Origin: Gordonibacter faecis
Lineage (GTDB): Bacteria > Actinomycetota > Coriobacteriia > Coriobacteriales > Eggerthellaceae
Direction of reading: 5' to 3'
Assembly: GCF_030077735.1 (NCBI RefSeq)
Contig: NZ_JASJEU010000019.1
Coordinates: forward strand, 81,146-145,145
Length of the DNA stretch: 64,000 bases
A model generated the notes under the pieces. It saw nothing but the letters and a program-made list of their open reading frames with translations. It ran no database searches and was not told the origin of the DNA. Position 1 is the stretch's first letter; each line of letters opens with the position of its first letter. The position numbers and the translations under genes are program-made. This document shows positions 49,772 to 58,205 of the stretch, one piece after another.

Positions 49772-50749
49772 ATGATTCCGAACCAGTGGTACGCCGTCTT
49801 GTCGTCCTCCGAGATCAGGAGGGGGCGGCCGGTTGGCGTGACGCGTTTCGGCAAGCGCCTTGTGCTCTGGCGCGACTCGGAGGGTAACGTGGCCTGCCTC
49901 GACGGCACGTGTTGCCATCGCGGGGCGAACCTCGCGGCGGGGCGCGTGGAGGGCGACCACGTGCACTGTCCCTTCCATGGCCTGCGCTATTCTGCCGACG
50001 GGCGCGTGGTGGCCATTCCTGCGAACGGCCTTGAGGCTGAGGTGCCCGAGAACTTCCGCGTACGTGCCTACCTGGCCGTGGACGCGTTCGGCTTCATCTG
50101 GGTGTTCTACGGCAAGCCCGAAGACGCGCCCGATGACCTGCCCATGTTCGCCGAATTCCGCGGCAACTTCCCCTACGCCGAGCGTTCGGAGGTGTGGGGC
50201 GTGCACTACTCGCGCGCCATCGAAAACCAGCTCGACGTGATCCACCTGCCGTTCGTGCACCCCAACACCATCGGGCGTGGCCACAAGACCCTGGTGAACG
50301 GGCCGGTCACGATGTGGGACGCCGACACGCTCACGTTCTACGTGAAGAACGAGCCCGACCACGGCCAGACCCCGCAAACCGCCGACGAAATCGAGAACTG
50401 GCACGACCTGAACAGCCTGCAATACCGCGTACCGAACCTCTGGCAAAACCGTATTTCAGACGACCTGCGCGTCATGGCCGCCTTCGCGCCCATCGACGAT
50501 GAGCACACGAAAATCTACCTGCGCCTCTACCAGCGCATAGTGACCGCGCCGGTGCTGTGCGACGTGGTGTGCGCCGCCGGCAACGTGGCTAATGGCGTGA
50601 TCCTCCACCAAGACCGCCGCGTGGTGCTCACGCAGCGCCCCAAGAAAACCGAACTCAAAATGGGCGAGAACCTCCTGCGCGGCGACAAACCCGTCATAGA
50701 ATTCCGCTCCCGCCGCGAAGAACTCAAACACTCCGCCGAGCAGGACTAA
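49772..50749 (+). CDS. Rieske [2Fe-2S] non-heme iron oxygenase-like protein
   Basis: 325 residues. The Rieske motif is complete: C47-x-H49 and C66-P-F-H69 (CxH-x16-CxxH). The mononuclear iron site is present as 'ENQLDVIHLPFVH', with N152, D155, H158 and H163. The size and the 'EGDHVHCPFHGLRY' block match ring- or alkyl-hydroxylating oxygenases and demethylases (VanA, PaO type). Such enzymes need O2, which is unexpected in an anaerobe; microaerobic use, detoxification of O2 or an O2-independent role are possible. No reductase or ferredoxin gene is adjacent. I chose the ATG at 49772 where homology starts. Confidence 0.85.
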   Translation: MIPNQWYAVLSSSEIRRGRPVGVTRFGKRLVLWRDSEGNVACLDGTCCHRGANLAAGRVEGDHVHCPFHGLRYSADGRVVAIPANGLEAEVPENFRVRAYLAVDAFGFIWVFYGKPEDAPDDLPMFAEFRGNFPYAERSEVWGVHYSRAIENQLDVIHLPFVHPNTIGRGHKTLVNGPVTMWDADTLTFYVKNEPDHGQTPQTADEIENWHDLNSLQYRVPNLWQNRISDDLRVMAAFAPIDDEHTKIYLRLYQRIVTAPVLCDVVCAAGNVANGVILHQDRRVVLTQRPKKTELKMGENLLRGDKPVIEFRSRREELKHSAEQD

Positions 50750-50883
50750 CGGGGAAGTTGCACGAAGACGCTCAGGTTGCGCCGTTTGAGCTTCAACCGG
50801 TGCCATGGTGCTTTTTGGGTTGCGGCTTTGTTGTGGGACAATGGCCTCATCATAGGCGAGGTGGCGCAGGGGATGGGGGACAC

Positions 50884-52377
50884 ATGGACGTGCGGGAATT
50901 GTTCTTGCAGGAAGTGATGCCTGGCGAAGGTGTGCTCGACCCCGATATGTCGCCGCCGGCCTTTCTTTCGGTGGGGCGCGGCGGGTTCTACGACGCGTTT
51001 TGGCCTGATGAATGGGCTGAGGTGCGCGCGTATCCTCCGGCAGACGACGGATGCGCGGCGGGAAAGTATGGCTTTCGCATGCTGCCTGATAGATGGCGCG
51101 GGGACACGCTGATCTCGTTTAACACCGTGTTCAAGACGCGCTACAGCGAGGGCGACGATATCCCCAACGGCGCGCGGCCGGGGGATGAGAACCCGTATCT
51201 GGCGGCTCGCAAGAAGGTGTGGCTTACGGGCGTATCGCCGCAGTTGATTGCGTGTTTTCGCCGCCAGTACCACTGTTTGGCGAACTTCATGCCGCTTCCG
51301 TGGGGCCTCAACCAGTGGCGCGGGTTTACCTGTGATGCGGCTACCGGTATCGCGAACCCCGGCTTGTGCGATTTTCCCGATCTGTTCTTTGATCAGGTGC
51401 GGAGATGGTATCTTGGCGCGCCTGACCTCAATCCTCTCGCCCGCGAGGAATTCGATGCCTATCGCACCTACTTCGCCCGCTTTGGCGAAGGGGAGGCGGG
51501 CTGGTGGGCTTACGTGCGCCGTAACTACCTTGAGGGAAGTTTTGTGGATGCGGAGGGGCGCATCGTGTACCTGTTTGACCGCGGGGGCGGCGCTGAGCCG
51601 TCGACGGAGCATCTGCTTGAGCATGCCCGGCCGCAGCATCCCGCGCAAACGTTGCAGCTGATCAACAACGCGTTTGTGTGCTGGGAGCGTCGCGCTGAGG
51701 CGCTTGCGCGCACGGCGGGTACGGTGCTGGAAGAACTTGAGGGCGCGGGTCTTCTGCGCACAGAGGGCGGCCAGGATGATGTCGACGAGGAATTCAACCG
51801 GCTGGATTCGTTCTGCGAAGTGCTTACCATCAACGACTACGGCTCCGTGAACCCGCGGTTTCTCTGCGAACTTGCTACAGCTGTTGGTGCACGCGTGGCG
51901 TGGAGCATCGTTGCGGAAGACGCGCGAGGGTTCCATGACCTGGCCGAACGCTTCGACCGCCTGGTTTGCGTACGAGAAGTTGCCGTGCCGCTTGAGGGCG
52001 TGTGCACGCAAGCCCACGTTGCAGAGCGCCTCGCTACTCTTGAGCGCCAAAACAACGTGTGTAGCATTGTGTACGACCGCAGCCTGAAAACTTTCCGGCT
52101 TAAAGGAACTGACGAGTTTGGCCCGCTCGGCTACATCGCTGGCGAACTCTGTCACGACGGCCTGTTCTACGGCTGGGATCTCAAAGATCATGCAGCCGGC
52201 TACCACTTCCACGACCACGACTTCGAAGGCGTTCTACACGCTGTACTGCAATACCCCGAACAGTTCTCCATTCCCGACGACTGCATATCTCACTACAGCC
52301 CCCAAGAACTAAGATTCCTCAAAAACTTCCAAGCAGCACTGCTATCGGCACCTCTACGCCATCGCGAAAAAGTGTGA
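50884..52377 (+). CDS. Unrecognised 497-aa soluble protein
   Basis: 497 residues, no signal peptide or TM, rich in Trp, Tyr, Phe and Asp. Segments such as 'FYDAFWPDEWAEVRAYP', 'WLTGVSPQLIACFRRQYHC' and 'FMPLPWGLNQWRGFT' suggest a compact domain in the first 250 residues. The last 130 residues include 'CSIVYDRSLKTFRLKG' and 'HDHDFEGVLHAVLQYPEQF'. I do not recognise a family with confidence. The ATG follows AGGGGATGGGGGA. It starts 135 bases after the Rieske gene on the same strand, and both lie between two direct repeats, so they may have moved together. Its stop codon lies within the downstream repeat. Confidence 0.65.
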   Translation: MDVRELFLQEVMPGEGVLDPDMSPPAFLSVGRGGFYDAFWPDEWAEVRAYPPADDGCAAGKYGFRMLPDRWRGDTLISFNTVFKTRYSEGDDIPNGARPGDENPYLAARKKVWLTGVSPQLIACFRRQYHCLANFMPLPWGLNQWRGFTCDAATGIANPGLCDFPDLFFDQVRRWYLGAPDLNPLAREEFDAYRTYFARFGEGEAGWWAYVRRNYLEGSFVDAEGRIVYLFDRGGGAEPSTEHLLEHARPQHPAQTLQLINNAFVCWERRAEALARTAGTVLEELEGAGLLRTEGGQDDVDEEFNRLDSFCEVLTINDYGSVNPRFLCELATAVGARVAWSIVAEDARGFHDLAERFDRLVCVREVAVPLEGVCTQAHVAERLATLERQNNVCSIVYDRSLKTFRLKGTDEFGPLGYIAGELCHDGLFYGWDLKDHAAGYHFHDHDFEGVLHAVLQYPEQFSIPDDCISHYSPQELRFLKNFQAALLSAPLRHREKV

Positions 52378-52474
52378 CGCGCTTCGCGCTGCCGATTATG
52401 CCACAGGGTGGTTGCCTCCCTGTCATTATGACGCGGGCATATGCTTATAAGTAAACTTTATCTGTTAGGTAATC
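52366..52474 (+). repeat. 110-base extragenic repeat, copy 2
   Basis: Direct copy of 48974-49083, sharing 'AAAAGTGTGACGCGCTT', 'GGGCATAT.CTT' and 'CTGTTAGGTAATC'. Its first bases contain the stop codon of the 497-aa gene, so either the element inserted at the gene's end or the gene end evolved with it. Confidence 0.8.
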
Positions 52475-52544
52475 CATATACGAACAAGCCCGGCGCGGGG
52501 GGCGTCGGGCTTGGGGGAGTGAGCGTTGTGGGAGGGGCGGCTGC

Positions 52545-53810
52545 TTATGCTTGTTCGAAGTTCCAGCTGTTCATGTACTTGATTTGTTCCTCGGTGAGGG
52601 TGTCAATTTCTATGCCGAGAGTTTCTAGCTTTACGCGGGCGACGCCGTCGTCGATGGCGGCGGGGACGTCGTACACCTTGTTCTCCAGCTCGCCAGCGTG
52701 CTTATAGAGGTACTCGGCGGCCAGCGCCTGGTTGGCGAAACTCATGTCCATGACGGACGCCGGGTGACCCTCGGCGCAGGACAGGTTCACGAGGCGGCCC
52801 TGCGCCAGCACAATCACCGTGCGGCCGTCCGGCAGCGTGTATTCCTCAACCAGCGGCTTGAGCTCGGTCTTCTTCACGGCGTGCTCTTCAAGCCACACGA
52901 GGTTGATCTCAGAGTCGAAGTGGCCGGAGTTGCACACAATGGCGCCGTCTTTCATGTTCTCGAACGCGGGGCCGTCAACCACCTTGCAGTTGCCGGTCAC
53001 GGTCACCCACACGTCGGCGAAGCGCGCGGCCTCGGCGGCGGGCATCACCTCGTAGCCCTCCATGTGCGCTTCGAGCGCCTTCAGCGGGTCCACCTCGCAC
53101 ACGATTACGCGCATACCCATGCCCTTCGCGCGCAGCGCAAGCCCGCTGCCGCAGTAGCCGTAACCCGAGATCACAATGGTACGCCCGCACATCAGGCGAT
53201 TCGTGGCGCGGATGATGCCGTCCAGCGTGGACTGGCCGGTGCCGTAGTGGTTGTCGAAGCAGTGCTTGGTGTTCGCGTCGTTGATGTTGAACACGGGGTA
53301 GGCAAGCGTGCCCTCGGCAGCCATGGCCATGAGACGCACCACCCCGGTGGTGGTTTCCTCGGTGCCACCCACCACGCCCGGTAGCTTGTCGGTGTGGGTG
53401 GTGTGCAGCGCGGTGTCGAGGTCGGCGCCGTCGTCCATGATGATCTGCGGGTTCGTGGCAATCACAGCCTCGATGTGGCGCTGATAGGTGTCCGCATCTT
53501 CGCCCGCGATGGCGAACACGTCAATGCCGAAGTCGCGCACGAGTGCCGCCGCCGTGTCGTCCTGCGTGGACAACGGGTTCGACGCGCAGAGCGCCACCTG
53601 TGCGCCCGATGCCACCAACGCGCGCATGAGGTTCGCCGTTTCGGTGGTCACGTGCATGCAGGCACCAATGCGCACGCCCTCCAGCGGGCGTTCGCGCTCG
53701 AAGCGCTCACGGATGGAGGCAAGCACGGGCATGTCGCGGTCAGCCCACAGGATGCGGGCGAGGCCTTCGTCGGCCAGAGTGAGGTCCTTGATATCGTGGT
53801 TGGTGGACAT
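52545..53810 (-). CDS. ahcY: S-adenosylhomocysteinase
   Basis: 421 residues. The NAD-binding glycine motif is 'SGYGYCGSGLALRAKGMGM'. Substrate-binding blocks include 'GACMHVTTETANLMRAL' and 'NINDANTKHCFDNHYGTGQS', and the C-terminus is the family end ('EEQIKYMNSWNFEQA'), slightly shorter than eukaryotic enzymes. It hydrolyses SAH to adenosine and homocysteine, removing the inhibitor made by SAM-dependent methyltransferases; metK (7466-8731) makes SAM. The ATG at 53810 has AGGGAGA upstream. I do not see an SAH riboswitch in its leader. Confidence 0.96.
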   Translation of the reverse strand: MSTNHDIKDLTLADEGLARILWADRDMPVLASIRERFERERPLEGVRIGACMHVTTETANLMRALVASGAQVALCASNPLSTQDDTAAALVRDFGIDVFAIAGEDADTYQRHIEAVIATNPQIIMDDGADLDTALHTTHTDKLPGVVGGTEETTTGVVRLMAMAAEGTLAYPVFNINDANTKHCFDNHYGTGQSTLDGIIRATNRLMCGRTIVISGYGYCGSGLALRAKGMGMRVIVCEVDPLKALEAHMEGYEVMPAAEAARFADVWVTVTGNCKVVDGPAFENMKDGAIVCNSGHFDSEINLVWLEEHAVKKTELKPLVEEYTLPDGRTVIVLAQGRLVNLSCAEGHPASVMDMSFANQALAAEYLYKHAGELENKVYDVPAAIDDGVARVKLETLGIEIDTLTEEQIKYMNSWNFEQA

Positions 53811-54343
53811 GGTAGTCTCCCTTATATAGTGTGTAGGCGATGACTCGTTTGGTAACTGCAAGCGTACCATAGCCGCAGGGTCCCGCGCGTCTGCGGCCGC
53901 CCCCCTTACATAAAACGGACGGAAGGCAAAGGGGGGCGGCGGCACGCGGCGGCACGCGGCACGGTTGCGCTACACGGCGACGTGGCGCAGCGCGGCACGC
54001 TCCACGGCATTGCCCGCGACACGACGCCCTTCCCGCCACGCGCTCACATTCCGCACCCCGCCGCACAGCTTCCATTTCGAGGCGGTTGTGAAGTTCGTAT
54101 GCAGAACGTTTGTGCATACGAGGCTTTTATCGCGCGGAAATCAGAAGAATCGGTAACGGAGTGACTCCGCGTTGAGACGAATGGCTGCGAAGTAGCTATA
54201 ATCTCCCAAGCTTGCAAACCTGCATGACGCACTCGTACCAACAACACACCAGGCGGTAAGGGCGAAAGCCCCCGGACTGGCGTGCGCAGGGGAGCAGAGG
54301 ACGGCCGTTGAAGGAAGGCGGCCCGTAAAAGGAGCAAATTAGA
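53811..54343. other. 533-base divergent intergenic region with inverted repeat and structured leader
   Basis: No supported gene. It contains a perfect 12-base inverted repeat (53896-53907 with 53929-53940), a short tandem of 'GGCACGCGG' just after it, and a GC-rich leader ahead of the glycosyltransferase gene. Within the leader 'GGGC-GAAA-GCCC' (54260-54271) and 'GGCCG'/'CGGCC' (54303-54307 with 54319-54323) can form hairpins before the AAAAGGAGC ribosome site. Confidence 0.5.
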
Positions 54344-55669
54344 GTGATGCTTGACCAATTTTTCTCGCAGATATCGTTCGTCGACATCTTCAATTTCTGC
54401 GTCTTTCTCACGTTTAGCATCTGCTATACCTACCAACTGTATTATGTGTTCGTGGTGCTCACCCGCAAGCCAAAGAAGCGTGTGGCGAAGAAGAGCCACC
54501 GCTTCGCCGCTGTCATCTCGGCACGCAACGAAAGCGCCGTCATCGGCGACCTCATTCACTCCATCAAGGTGCAGAACTACCCGCAGGAACTCATTGACGT
54601 GTTCGTCATCGCTGATAACTGCACCGATAACACGGCCGAGGTGGCCCGCGAGGCCGGCGCCATCGTGTTTCCGCGCACGAACGACAAGGAAGTGGGCAAG
54701 GGCTATGCGCTTGATTACGGCTTCCAGGTCATTCGCGAGCAGTACGCCGACCGTGGCTACGAGGCGTATTTTGTGTTCGATGCCGACAACGTGCTGGACG
54801 TGAACTACTTCCGCGAGATGAACGCCACGTTCGACAACGGCGCGAAGGCCTCCACCAGCTACCGCAACTCCAAGAACTACGACTCCAACTGGATTAGCGC
54901 GGGCTATGCCGTGTGGTTTTTGCGCGAGGCGAAATTCCTGTCGCAGGCGCGCCTTACGCTGAACACCAGCTGCGTGGTGTCGGGCACAGGCTTTTTCATT
55001 GCGGCCGACATCATTGAGAAGCACGGCGGCTGGAAATGGCACCTGCTCACCGAGGATATCGAGTTCTCAACGAACAGCATCCTGGAGGGCGTGCGCATCA
55101 GCTACACCCCCACGGCCATTCTCTACGACGAGCAGCCCACCACCTTCCGCGATTCATGGAACCAGCGCTTCCGTTGGGCAAAGGGCTTCTACCAGGTGTT
55201 TTGGCACTATGGCGGGCGTCTGGCAAAGGGTGTGTTCACCAACTCCAAGGGCTCGCGTTTCGCGTGCTACGACATGCTGATGACCATTGCGCCGGGCATG
55301 CTGCTTACCATTGTGTCGGTGCTGTTCAACGGCATTATCATTGCGCTGGCCGCCGCGGGCATGATGTCCACCGGTGTCATGATTGCCTCGTCGCTGTCCT
55401 CCATCTTCTTCTGCCTGTTCAACTACCTGGTGTTCATGTTCATGTTCGGTGTGCTGACCACGTTTGTTGAATGGGATTCTATCCGCTCCACCACGGCCAA
55501 AAAGGTGCGCTACATGTTCACCTTCCCGTTCTTCATGCTTACCTACATCCCCATTGCGCTTGTGGCGCTGGTGAAGAAGTGCAACTGGAAACCCATCCAG
55601 CACAGCATTTCGGTTGACGTGGCTGAATTCGCCGAGTCGCCCACCACCAAGCGCGAACGCATCATGTAA
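54344..55669 (+). CDS. Family 2 glycosyltransferase, membrane-bound (NAG-transferase/BcsA-like)
   Basis: 441 residues. An N-terminal TM helix (about 10-35) precedes a GT-A domain: 'FAAVISARNESAVIGDLIHS' at the start, 'FVIADNCTDNTAEVAREAGA', the DxD-type 'YFVFDADNVLDVNYF', 'HLLTEDIEFS' (the acidic catalytic pair) and 'QRFRWAKGFYQVF' (QxxRW, the polymer-binding motif of processive enzymes). At least three C-terminal TM helices follow. It likely polymerises or transfers sugars for an extracellular polysaccharide. The ATG has AAAAGGAGC upstream. It is a single gene with no sugar-nucleotide genes beside it. A terminator follows. Confidence 0.9.
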   Translation: MMLDQFFSQISFVDIFNFCVFLTFSICYTYQLYYVFVVLTRKPKKRVAKKSHRFAAVISARNESAVIGDLIHSIKVQNYPQELIDVFVIADNCTDNTAEVAREAGAIVFPRTNDKEVGKGYALDYGFQVIREQYADRGYEAYFVFDADNVLDVNYFREMNATFDNGAKASTSYRNSKNYDSNWISAGYAVWFLREAKFLSQARLTLNTSCVVSGTGFFIAADIIEKHGGWKWHLLTEDIEFSTNSILEGVRISYTPTAILYDEQPTTFRDSWNQRFRWAKGFYQVFWHYGGRLAKGVFTNSKGSRFACYDMLMTIAPGMLLTIVSVLFNGIIIALAAAGMMSTGVMIASSLSSIFFCLFNYLVFMFMFGVLTTFVEWDSIRSTTAKKVRYMFTFPFFMLTYIPIALVALVKKCNWKPIQHSISVDVAEFAESPTTKRERIM

Positions 55670-55708
55670 TTCAGGTAACTCAGGCAACCCAAGCTGCACA
55701 CTCCTTCC

Positions 55709-55740
55709 AAAACGGCGAACCTTCGGGTTCGTCGTTTTTT
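55709..55740 (+). terminator. Rho-independent terminator after the glycosyltransferase gene
   Basis: The stem 'AAAACGGCGAACC'/'GGTTCGTCGTTTT' (one mismatch), TTCG loop and terminal T-run form a textbook structure 40 bases after the stop. Its A-run makes it partly bidirectional for the convergent comF gene. Confidence 0.9.
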
Positions 55741-55761
55741 ATGGGGGAAGAATGCTTGCTG

Positions 55762-56502
55762 TTAGAACACGCGCGCAAACGTTAAGCACCACACTTTGTG
55801 TGCGCCAGCGCGCAGAAGGGCGTCGGTTACGTCGTAGAGGGTGGCGCCGGTGGTGCACACATCGTCAATGAGTAATACGTGTGAGGGGATGGAAGCGCCC
55901 GGCAACGCCTCAAAGCGCCCTGTGGTGTTCTCCAGGCGCGCCCGGCGGGAGAGGGCGCGCTGGTCGCGCGTGTGTGGCCGCGCGAGGGGAGAGGCAAGTG
56001 GCAACCCCAGAAGCCGGGCGACTTCCCCCGCCAGCAGTTCCGCGTGGTCGAACCCGCGTCGGCGGCGGGCCGCCGAGGAAGCGGGCACGAACACTACCAC
56101 CTCAGGGGCCCAGGCGGGTGGGCACATGCGTACCATGAGCTCGGCCATGGGCGTAGCGAGGCGTCGTTCTCCCTGGTCTTTGTATGTGCGCACGATGCGC
56201 CCGGCTGCTTCTTCAAACGTGACGGCGCTCGCACAGCCCGCGAAGGGTACATCCTCGCGCCCGGCTCGCGTAAGCATTACGGGGTTGCACTCGGTGCATT
56301 GTACGCGCCCAAACGGCGCGCCGCAGCGTGGGCAGGCGCGCCACCAATCCAGGTAGGGAAGGGTCGCTCGGCAGGCGTCGCACAATACCTCGCCCGGTGC
56401 ATCGCAGACGGCGCAGCGCGTAGGCCACAACGTTTCAGCCAGGGCTTCGGTTGCTCCGGCAACGTAGGTTCTCAAAAGGGTGGCATGCGCTTCCATAGCC
56501 AA
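55762..56502 (-). CDS. ComF-family phosphoribosyltransferase
   Basis: 246 residues. The N-terminal zinc ribbon has four Cys pairs ('CAVC', 'CDAC', 'CPRC' and 'CTEC') within residues 30-75. The C-terminal PRTase domain has 'FVPASSAARRRRGFDHAELLA' and the PRPP-binding loop 'VLLIDDVCTTGATL' near residue 210. In competent bacteria ComFC is needed for DNA uptake. Here no comE or comFA is adjacent, so its role may be nucleotide salvage or competence. The start may be ATG 56502 or 56496. It converges on the glycosyltransferase gene. Confidence 0.88.
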   Translation of the reverse strand: MAMEAHATLLRTYVAGATEALAETLWPTRCAVCDAPGEVLCDACRATLPYLDWWRACPRCGAPFGRVQCTECNPVMLTRAGREDVPFAGCASAVTFEEAAGRIVRTYKDQGERRLATPMAELMVRMCPPAWAPEVVVFVPASSAARRRRGFDHAELLAGEVARLLGLPLASPLARPHTRDQRALSRRARLENTTGRFEALPGASIPSHVLLIDDVCTTGATLYDVTDALLRAGAHKVWCLTFARVF

Positions 56503-57049
56503 AAGCCTAGCGCCGCAACCTTACCGCTGCGCCGTCTTTATGCCGTCGCCGAACCGCCAGATTCTTACCGTAATCCAGCGTGCGCGCCGTTTTCCCTTCG
56601 ACAAAATTACGGCGCATTCCCAACGCATTCCAAGCGCATCTCCAACGCGCGCCACACAAACACGCCACCCCCTCGCGACCTGCCGGATTCCGCTACGCCC
56701 CCAGGGGTTCTCCTTCATGCTGATTCTGCGCGCGCCGCTTCCGGGCGTTTTCCCTATCTGGTACACTGATCGGTGCTTCTTTCGAGTCTGTAGTTGCGGG
56801 ACGTACGTCCCAAGTCCATGGCAGACGCGGTCGAAAGGATCCACGTAAGTCGCGCGGTTCGCCGTGCGGCGATCATGGCGCGTCCTAGAGGTAAGCCGCA
56901 CCGCCCGTCTAACTTTCAAGCGACATACCGTCGCTGCGGGCGAGAGGGCCACGGGTGCAAGCTCGGCTCCGGTGCGCGGGTGTGGGGGCAAAGACTAGGT
57001 CAGTCGGAAGAAGCACCCGAAGGGAAACGGCAGATGGAGGCTCCTGATT
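56503..57049 (+). promoter_or_regulatory. Long structured 5' leader of the solute-binding lipoprotein gene
   Basis: A 547-base gap without a supported gene. A possible promoter has TACACT at 56762-56767. From about 56897 a nested RNA fold is possible: outer stem 'CGCACC'/'GGTGCG' (56897-56902 with 56971-56976), then 'GCCCG'/'CGGGC' (56903-56907 with 56937-56941), inside which 'AGCGAC'/'GTCGCT' (56919-56924 with 56930-56935) pair. A further GC-rich arm lies at about 56944-56970. All these stems are perfect. It looks like a riboswitch or other cis-regulatory RNA, but I cannot assign a known class. Confidence 0.5.
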
Positions 57050-58069
57050 ATGGTGCGTTTTAAGGCGCTTGTGTGCGCCGCGGCGGCTGCTTGTTTGGCA
57101 GTAGTGCTGGCAGGCTGCGCGTCGCAGCAGAACTATACCCCTCCCGAGAAGACCCCGACCATCTCCACGCCGGCTATCGGCAAGGAGGGCACGCTGCGTG
57201 TGGGTGTGGACGCTTCGGCGCCGCCCTTGGCGGGTCAGTCGAACAGCTCGTCGAAGATCGTGGGCATCAATGTTGATGTGGCTGCCGCGCTCGCCGACCA
57301 GCTGGGTTTGAAGCTGGAAATTGTTGACGTGGGGGCCGACCCCGAAAGCGCGCTTAAGGACGACAAGGTTGACATCGTCATGGGCATTGAACAGTCAGAT
57401 TCCGATGTGACGTTCTGGAAGTCCTCGCCGTATCTGCCCACGGCGGTTGCGCTGTTCTCCACGCCGTCGAACACGACGGTGCCCACCAAGGCCAGCAAGC
57501 CGGAAATTGCGGCGCAGGTGTCGTCGAAGAGTTCGTGGCAGGTGGAAAACGAGTTTGGCGACAGCGCGCTGGTGCCTGAGAACGATTTGAAGAGCGCGTT
57601 TGCCGACCTTGCGGCGGGCACCGTGCAGTATGTGGCTGCCGACGCGGTGAACGGGTGGTATGCGGCCAAGGCGAATGACGTCGACGTGATTCTTGTGGCG
57701 CTTATGCAGCAGCTCAATGGTTACTGCGTGGGTGTGACGGATTCCAATGCGGAGCTTAAGCAGGCGGTTTCTGATGCGCTTGCCTCGCTTGAGAATGGTG
57801 GCATCGTGGACATCATTGAGGCTAAGTGGCTTGGTGAGGCTCTTGATCTCAGCTCGCTTCCGCTGACTGAGGGTGCAAAGGCCTCAAAGTCCGGCACCAC
57901 CACCAAAGACACCACCGACAACAATAAAACCGCCGGTGATGAGCCGAAGGATGGCACCGAGTCCACCAATGGCGAAACCCCTGTTGAAGGCGAAGGTGAC
58001 GAAGCCGAGCCTACTACTCCTACCGAGCCCGGCGGTAACGCCGTCCAACCACAAAGCGAAGCAGCTTAA
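57050..58069 (+). CDS. Solute-binding family 3 lipoprotein, orphan
   Basis: 339 residues. The signal peptide ends in the lipobox 'LAGC' (about residues 19-22). The family 3 binding domain then runs to about 270 ('LRVGVDASAPPLAG', 'GINVDVAAALADQLGLKLEIV', 'DIVMGIEQSDSD'). A tail of about 65 residues is rich in Thr, Glu, Pro and Gly ('TTPTEPGGNAVQPQ') and probably a flexible linker. Family 3 proteins bind polar amino acids or related compounds for ABC importers. No permease or ATPase gene is next to it, so it may work with a distant transporter or as a sensor input. A terminator follows. Confidence 0.88.
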   Translation: MVRFKALVCAAAAACLAVVLAGCASQQNYTPPEKTPTISTPAIGKEGTLRVGVDASAPPLAGQSNSSSKIVGINVDVAAALADQLGLKLEIVDVGADPESALKDDKVDIVMGIEQSDSDVTFWKSSPYLPTAVALFSTPSNTTVPTKASKPEIAAQVSSKSSWQVENEFGDSALVPENDLKSAFADLAAGTVQYVAADAVNGWYAAKANDVDVILVALMQQLNGYCVGVTDSNAELKQAVSDALASLENGGIVDIIEAKWLGEALDLSSLPLTEGAKASKSGTTTKDTTDNNKTAGDEPKDGTESTNGETPVEGEGDEAEPTTPTEPGGNAVQPQSEAA

Positions 58070-58142
58070 AGCGCAGGGAGTACACAAGCCTGCGTTAGTT
58101 GCATTGGCGTGCATTGGTGTTTATCACGTGCGTCACCAAACG

Positions 58143-58181
58143 AAACACCCGCCTCATCATTTCTATGGGGCGGGTGTTTTT
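58143..58181 (+). terminator. Rho-independent terminator after the lipoprotein gene
   Basis: The stem 'AAACACCCGCC'/'GGCGGGTGTTT' with an AT-rich loop and a T-run is shared by the convergent sufB end. Confidence 0.9.
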
Positions 58182-58205
58182 GCGTCGTAGGGTGAACGTG
58201 AACTT

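Noticed and set aside
54200..54260. Words resembling a c-di-GMP (GEMM) riboswitch: 'GCAAACC' and 'GACGCA'
   Set aside because: The hairpin that must separate the two conserved words and the tetraloop receptor are missing.
56940..57040. Words resembling cobalamin, glycine or ykkC riboswitches
   Set aside because: Only short fragments match and the conserved cores are incomplete, so I report just an unassigned structured leader.
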